Assembly (NCBI RefSeq): GCF_022482365.1
Contig: NZ_JAKVPE010000001.1
Location: forward strand, 1,054,001-1,118,000
Direction of reading: 5' to 3'
DNA: 64,000 nt
Source: Limosilactobacillus sp.
GTDB lineage: Bacteria; Bacillota; Bacilli; Lactobacillales; Lactobacillaceae
Below, piece after piece: positions 55,601 through 61,600 of the stretch. Each line of letters starts with the position of its first letter. Position 1 is the stretch's first letter. The notes below the pieces were generated by a model. That model saw only the letters and a program-made list of their open reading frames with translations, had not been told where the DNA came from and did no database searches. The position numbers and the translations under genes were made by a program.

Positions 55601-58600
55601 AGCATCGGTCAAAACAATGTGGTAATTGGTTGGCGTAGTGCCATCAGCTTCAACCGCATTGATAGCATCCACCTTAGCGCCGGTAGCATCAACGATTTCA
55701 AAGTCGTCAGAAGAGAGGGTAACACCGCTAATCACCTTGCCCCCATTGCTGGAAATAAAGGTGACTTTAACGCTGTTGTCACCATCAGCCTTGTAGTTAA
55801 CACTCTTGGCAGTCCCACTGTAGGTTTCTGTCTGTGTTCCGGAGACGGTTGCAACATTGGCGGATTTGTCAATGGTGTAGGTAAAGTCACCAGAAGCCGT
55901 AAAGTCGTAGTTCGGGTTGGCAGCGTTCAGCTTGCTGATCCCATTACTGTTGAGCTGCAGGTAGTAAGTGCCCGCACTCGCCGGGTTAGAAGCAGCCGTG
56001 TAAGTCCCGTCGGCATTCTTAGTGAACCAGCTGTAATCATCAGCAGTCAGGGTTGAGGTGTCGAGGCTTTGACCCGTCAGCAGATCTGCTTTCAGCGCAA
56101 CCTTACTGAGAACATCACTCGCACTTGTTGCCTTGCCATCGTAGACTTTGCTGCCTGCACCAGAAACGGTGACAGCAGCTGGCTTGGCCGTGATCTGGTA
56201 ATTAATCGTTCCGCTAGCTTCAGTGAAAGCATAGTTTGGATTAGCAGACTGCAGCTGTGCCAGGGCCGTGGTCTTAAGCCGTGCCTCGTATTGGCCAACG
56301 GCCGTCGGGGCAGCGGCTAGCTTGGTCCCGCTCTGGTCGTACCAGTCAAAGTCATCAGCGGTAAGTCCAGTAGTTGTCACTGGTATATCGGAGATGGTAT
56401 TGTCAGCCATCGTTTCCAGTTTGGTGAGGTCCAGGCTGGCAGCTTGACCATCGTAAGTCTTGCTTTGGTCGTCAGCTGTAACTTTGACGTTGGAAATTGC
56501 CTTTTGCTTGATTTCAAAGCTGGCAGTCCCAATCGTCGCAATAGTGGTCGTTAATTCGACATTATGAATTGGATTTAGATCAGGGTCAAAACCATCCGTA
56601 CCTGAATAAATGGCTGCTTCAATATTCTGAATACCTTGCTGCGTTAATTTAAGCGTGTAGGTACCGACAGATTTTCCATCCCCGCTAGTCCAGGTATAGT
56701 CACCATCTTGTAAGGTGTAACTGGTCGGGATGTTCAAATCAGCGTTGCCGTTGATAGCAACTGTAATTGTTGATCCACTAGCAGTTAATTCAGCTGCCGA
56801 AATGGTTTTACCGTTATAAGTCTTACTGCCCTGACCGCTGAAAGCAGCGGTTACTTTGGATATATCAATAACATATTTGGCATTCGATTTGAAGGTCCAA
56901 TTGTAGTTATCGCCTTTATTGCCATCTTCTCTCTGGAAGCGCTTTGTGCCCGTACTCCCATCTTTTATAACAACGTTATATGTGCCTACATTTGTAATGC
57001 TCCCATTTACAGCTTCAGTTTTCAAACCGTTTTTAAGAGAAACAGCGCCCGCAACAGTGCCATCTGATTTATAAATAGATACAGGATTCTCGCCATCTGT
57101 AAGCGTATAGCTGAATTTGCTTGCATCAGGTCTCCCATTAGCAACGGCATAGTCTACTTCTTGAGAACCGTTCAAGGTAACAACAATATTCCCCTTATCG
57201 ACCGTGAAAGTTCCATAAGAAAGGCTGGTCAGACTGCTTGGGAAGGTGTAATTAGTGTTGCCAAGCTTTGCTTCAATGTTAGCCAGACCCGTGCTGGTTA
57301 AATGAACTTGATAGGTGCCCGCGTTGCCAAAGGTGGCCGCAGTCGTCCCGTCACTAGTGGTGTAGGCCAGATCGCCATCCTGCAGCTGGTAGGCAATGCT
57401 GTTACCCTTGCTATCTTTGATCGTAAGGGTAAAGGCAGCGCTGCCGTCACTGTTCTTGATGCTCGATGGATCCTTGCCAATCGCATTCAGCCAATCCTGT
57501 GAGCCATAGGTGACTTCTTTAGAGCCCGTTACACCGATGGTCAATGCTGCATTGTTAATCGTATAAGTAGCACTGCCAGTAATCGTCGATTGACCACTGT
57601 CATCGGTCCAAGAAATGCTCTTGTTGCCGAACTTCTTCTCAATGTTCTGCTTACCAGCATCAGTTAGCGTAACAGTGTAGGTTCCGGAATCGGTTGGCAA
57701 ACTGGTCGTCGTAGTCCCATCCTTGGTAAATTGGACGTCTCCTTGAGTGAGGGTGTAGGTACCCCTCGTGGCAGAGTCTGGCCCCGTTACCGTGACCTTG
57801 ATGCCGTTGTTGACGTCATTCCAGGTAATTGGACTGCCGTAAGTGCTGCTTGCCAAGCCGGATAATTCGGCCTTTGACGTAGCACTGTAGGTAATATTAA
57901 TGACCTCAGGCTTGGTGTCATTGGTGACAGTAACTGCTTTCAAATCATCCGTCGAACCAGTCGTTTCTTCGCCACCGTCAACTGACTTGGTGACTTTAAT
58001 GGTGTAACCAGAATATTTAGGCGTATAAGCATCCCAAGAGCCGGATGTTGCATCTGAAACTACTATTCCCTTGTCATCGTTATCTAGCTTAACCGTCCCA
58101 CTAAATGGCGACGTTTGCGTGGTGGTCGTCGTGGTGCCATCAGGAGCAGTTTCGTTGATTACTCTGACAATATTGCTTGGAATATAGTAAGTAGTAAGCG
58201 TTTTACGCCAGTACCAAGTAGGGTCAGTATCGTTGGTAAAGTAATTTTCACCGCCCGTAGCAGGATAGCCTAAGTTCATGGTGTTGAAACCATTACTTAC
58301 TCCATCCGTGATAGCAGAGAAGCCGTCTTTGCTAGGAATATCTACACTCCAAGAACCAGTCTTTGGACTTTCTTTAGTGCCTTTAATGTCATACCATTTG
58401 CCTGAAATAACTTTGAATCCTGCCGTATTGCTATCGCCTTGCGATGGATCCCATTCCCAGTTGCCAGCCTTGACAACCTTACCAGTGGCCTTGTCCTTAG
58501 TTACATTGCGCTTGTAATAAACTTCAATCACGGCATCATCAAACAGCTTGTCACCCTTCTTGTAGAAAGTGCCATTGACGATGCAGTCAGCTGCAACAAT

Positions 58601-61600
58601 GTAATGCTCAGTTACCGTCCTTGCCTCTGTTTCAGTTGCTTCTTCAGTTGGATCTTGGGTATAGGTAATGTTGATTACTTCTGGCTTGGTATCAGTTGTC
58701 ACAGTGACTGCTTTCAAATCGTCAGTTGAGCCAGTAACAGCTTCACCACCATCGACTGACTTAGTAATCTTAATTTGATAGCCAGCCTCACTTGGAGCCA
58801 AGGAAGTAGCATCAGCCCATTGGTTTTTGCTGGAATCAATTGTCCAGTCGCCAAATTTAACACCCGTATCATTTGAATTAATTACCGCGGTTCTGCTCTT
58901 TTGGGCCGACTGCGTCTTAGTACTGGTGATGCCATCCTTATTAGTAACGTTAATTACTCGATCAATGCTACTGCTTGTGTCAGCACTTTTAACAAAGAAA
59001 ATCGTCTGCTCTTTGCTAGTCTGACTTGCACTCTTAGTTGTATAAATAGTGTCCGCATTGGCATTGGTTGGCCGTACGAAAATTTGAGCATCAATAACGG
59101 CATGACCGTTATCATCATAGACAACATTTGTAAAATTATATCCAGTAATTGTGTATGTTGGTGCTTTAATGTCACTGCCTATGGTCCAGTTACCGGAAAC
59201 CACCTTAAATCCTGGCGTTGCAGTATCGCCCTCAGAGGTGTCTAGTGACCAATGATCATCCAGAGTAGCATCCCACGTCCAGTCGGCAGAATTAGTGCTG
59301 CCGTTGGTCTTAAACGTGCCGTTGCTGTAATTTTTCTTAAAGTAAACGTCGACCTGGGCGTCGGGTTCGGCTTGCCCAGCGTCATTGCCGTTTGAATCAA
59401 CGTAGCGGTAGTGTTCAGTTACGGTTCTGACGTCAGTTTCTTTAGTTGGTACGTAGTAAACCGTATTCTCTTGCGTTGTAACTGGGACAGCAGCATAAAC
59501 CCTATTTCCATCAGTTTCAGTGCTTAACAGTGTGTGGACGGATGTTGGGCTAAAGTGGGTTGCTGACGTATCAAACTTATTTGCTGTGGTTGTCGTCCAG
59601 TCACCGGTCGTTAAGGCAGTGTAACCATCAATTGTTGGTAAATCAAATGTAACGGTATTATTATCGCTTGATACAGTAGCTTTGGTATCGTATTTTCCGT
59701 CCCGACCGTCATCGTAGCCCTTACCATAATTCCAGTAAGGATCTATTACCCAGCCAGTGTACTTAACATTGCTTTCTTTGCCATTGACGTCATCCTTAGT
59801 GGCAGTCTTGGTCCGCTTGTAATGGAAAACAACTTTGGCGTCATCGCTGGCCCTTTCGCCCTTATGGTCACCAGCGCCGTAGACGAAGTGCAGGATGGAG
59901 GTCTCATTCGCCTCTTCTGTCGTAGTGACTTCAGTTGTATTGTGCTTTAAGTGAATGACAATGTTGCAGCCAAATAAATCCTTTTTAGCCGTGTCACTCC
60001 ATCTGAAATTTGGATAAGTCCAGACGCCAGAATTAGCATTTTCAAGTGTATTCCATTGATCTCCGCTAAATGTCACTCCCTCAGGAACACCGGTAGCTGA
60101 AACAGAGGTGTAGTTACCAGCATTGGCACCTGTAGGAAAAGTGCCAGCTGGAATAGTTAATTCTGTATAGCCCCCACTTTGGGGATCATCAACTTCTTGA
60201 GTGTACAGATCTTTATTATCAGTATCGTCATGAAGAGTAATCTTAAAGTACATCTTTTCATTCAGATGAATCTTCACCGTGGTAGCCGTCGTAGCAGATG
60301 CATCAAGTGTGTAGCTAGTTGGCAGACTTTGCCCACTAGCCAACTGGTAGTGCTCTGGCACGGTCATCGTAAAGTTCAGGTTCGTCTCCACGCCCGGGGT
60401 CATACTCTGCGTATGAGTTTCACCGACAACAACACCATTATTATCATCATCAACGAATTCAAAAGTTACAATCTCAGATTTTTTCGGCGTGTAGTAAACC
60501 GTATGATCGTTTAATTCACCGTAGGTTTTACTACTATCTACTTGATTAGGGTCAAAATCACTGCCTAAAACATCAAATGAAGATGCTGAAGTAGATGCCT
60601 TACTACCATCACCATTTAAAGTCCAGTCACCATTAGTAAGGGCATTATATCCAGTAATGTCAGGTGTTGATACAGTTAACGTGCCGTCAGTTACAGCTCC
60701 AGTCTGGCCATTTAATGCCGTGATGTTATAGCTATCATAATTCCAACTATACGTCGTTTGTCCTGTCGCTGAGTCTTTAGTAGCTGTTCTGGTATAGTTA
60801 ATTGTTACTGTTGCATCATCTGCAGCTTTTTGCCCTTTTTTGTCGCCTGTACCATCACCATAAACATAATGAATAGTTGCTGTTCTAGTGGCCGTTTTCT
60901 CTCTAAGATGAATAGTAAATGTTGCTCCACGGAGTTCTTTAGCTTGCGCAACTGTCCACTTATAATTGGGGTTCGTCCAGATAGTACTACTGTCACTTAA
61001 ATCCTTACCTTGATCACCTGTAAGGACCCCTTTTAGATTTTCATCAGGTACAGTAACACCAGCAGACATGTAATGATTCGTATCTACATCCGTTGGCAGG
61101 CCCGTATGATTAAAATCTCCTCCAAGGAATCGCCAACTTGAGCCAGCTTCATCTACAGTATTATCGAGATCACATTCCTCACTGTAAAGATCTTGACCAT
61201 TATCATCGTCATGAAGCTTAATAGTAAAGTATATCTTCTCATTCAGTTTAATCTTAACTGTAGTAGCTGATGTAGTTGATTCAGGAAGTGTGTAGCTAGT
61301 TGGGATTGTTTGTCCACTGGCTAACTGATAGTGATCTGGCACCTTCATCGTGAAGTTAAGGTTAGTTGCCTTGCCAGGTGTCATATCTTGTGTATACGTT
61401 TTGCCTACAACAGTTTCATTGTTATCAGCATCGACGAATTCAAAGGTTACTTTTTGTGTAGTTTGATCAGTAACATTCAGCGATGCATCAACAGCATCAG
61501 TCGTAACCGGCTGACCGTCAGCGTTTTTGTACATTGCCTGTATCTGAACAGTCTGTTCCCCTGCCTTACTCGTGTCCGGCTCCTTAACGAAGCTGTAAGT

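Noticed and set aside
41002-56320. Many plus-strand frames of 60-380 codons across the adhesin gene
   Set aside because: They mirror the repeats of the minus-strand adhesin and repeat with them; not independent genes.
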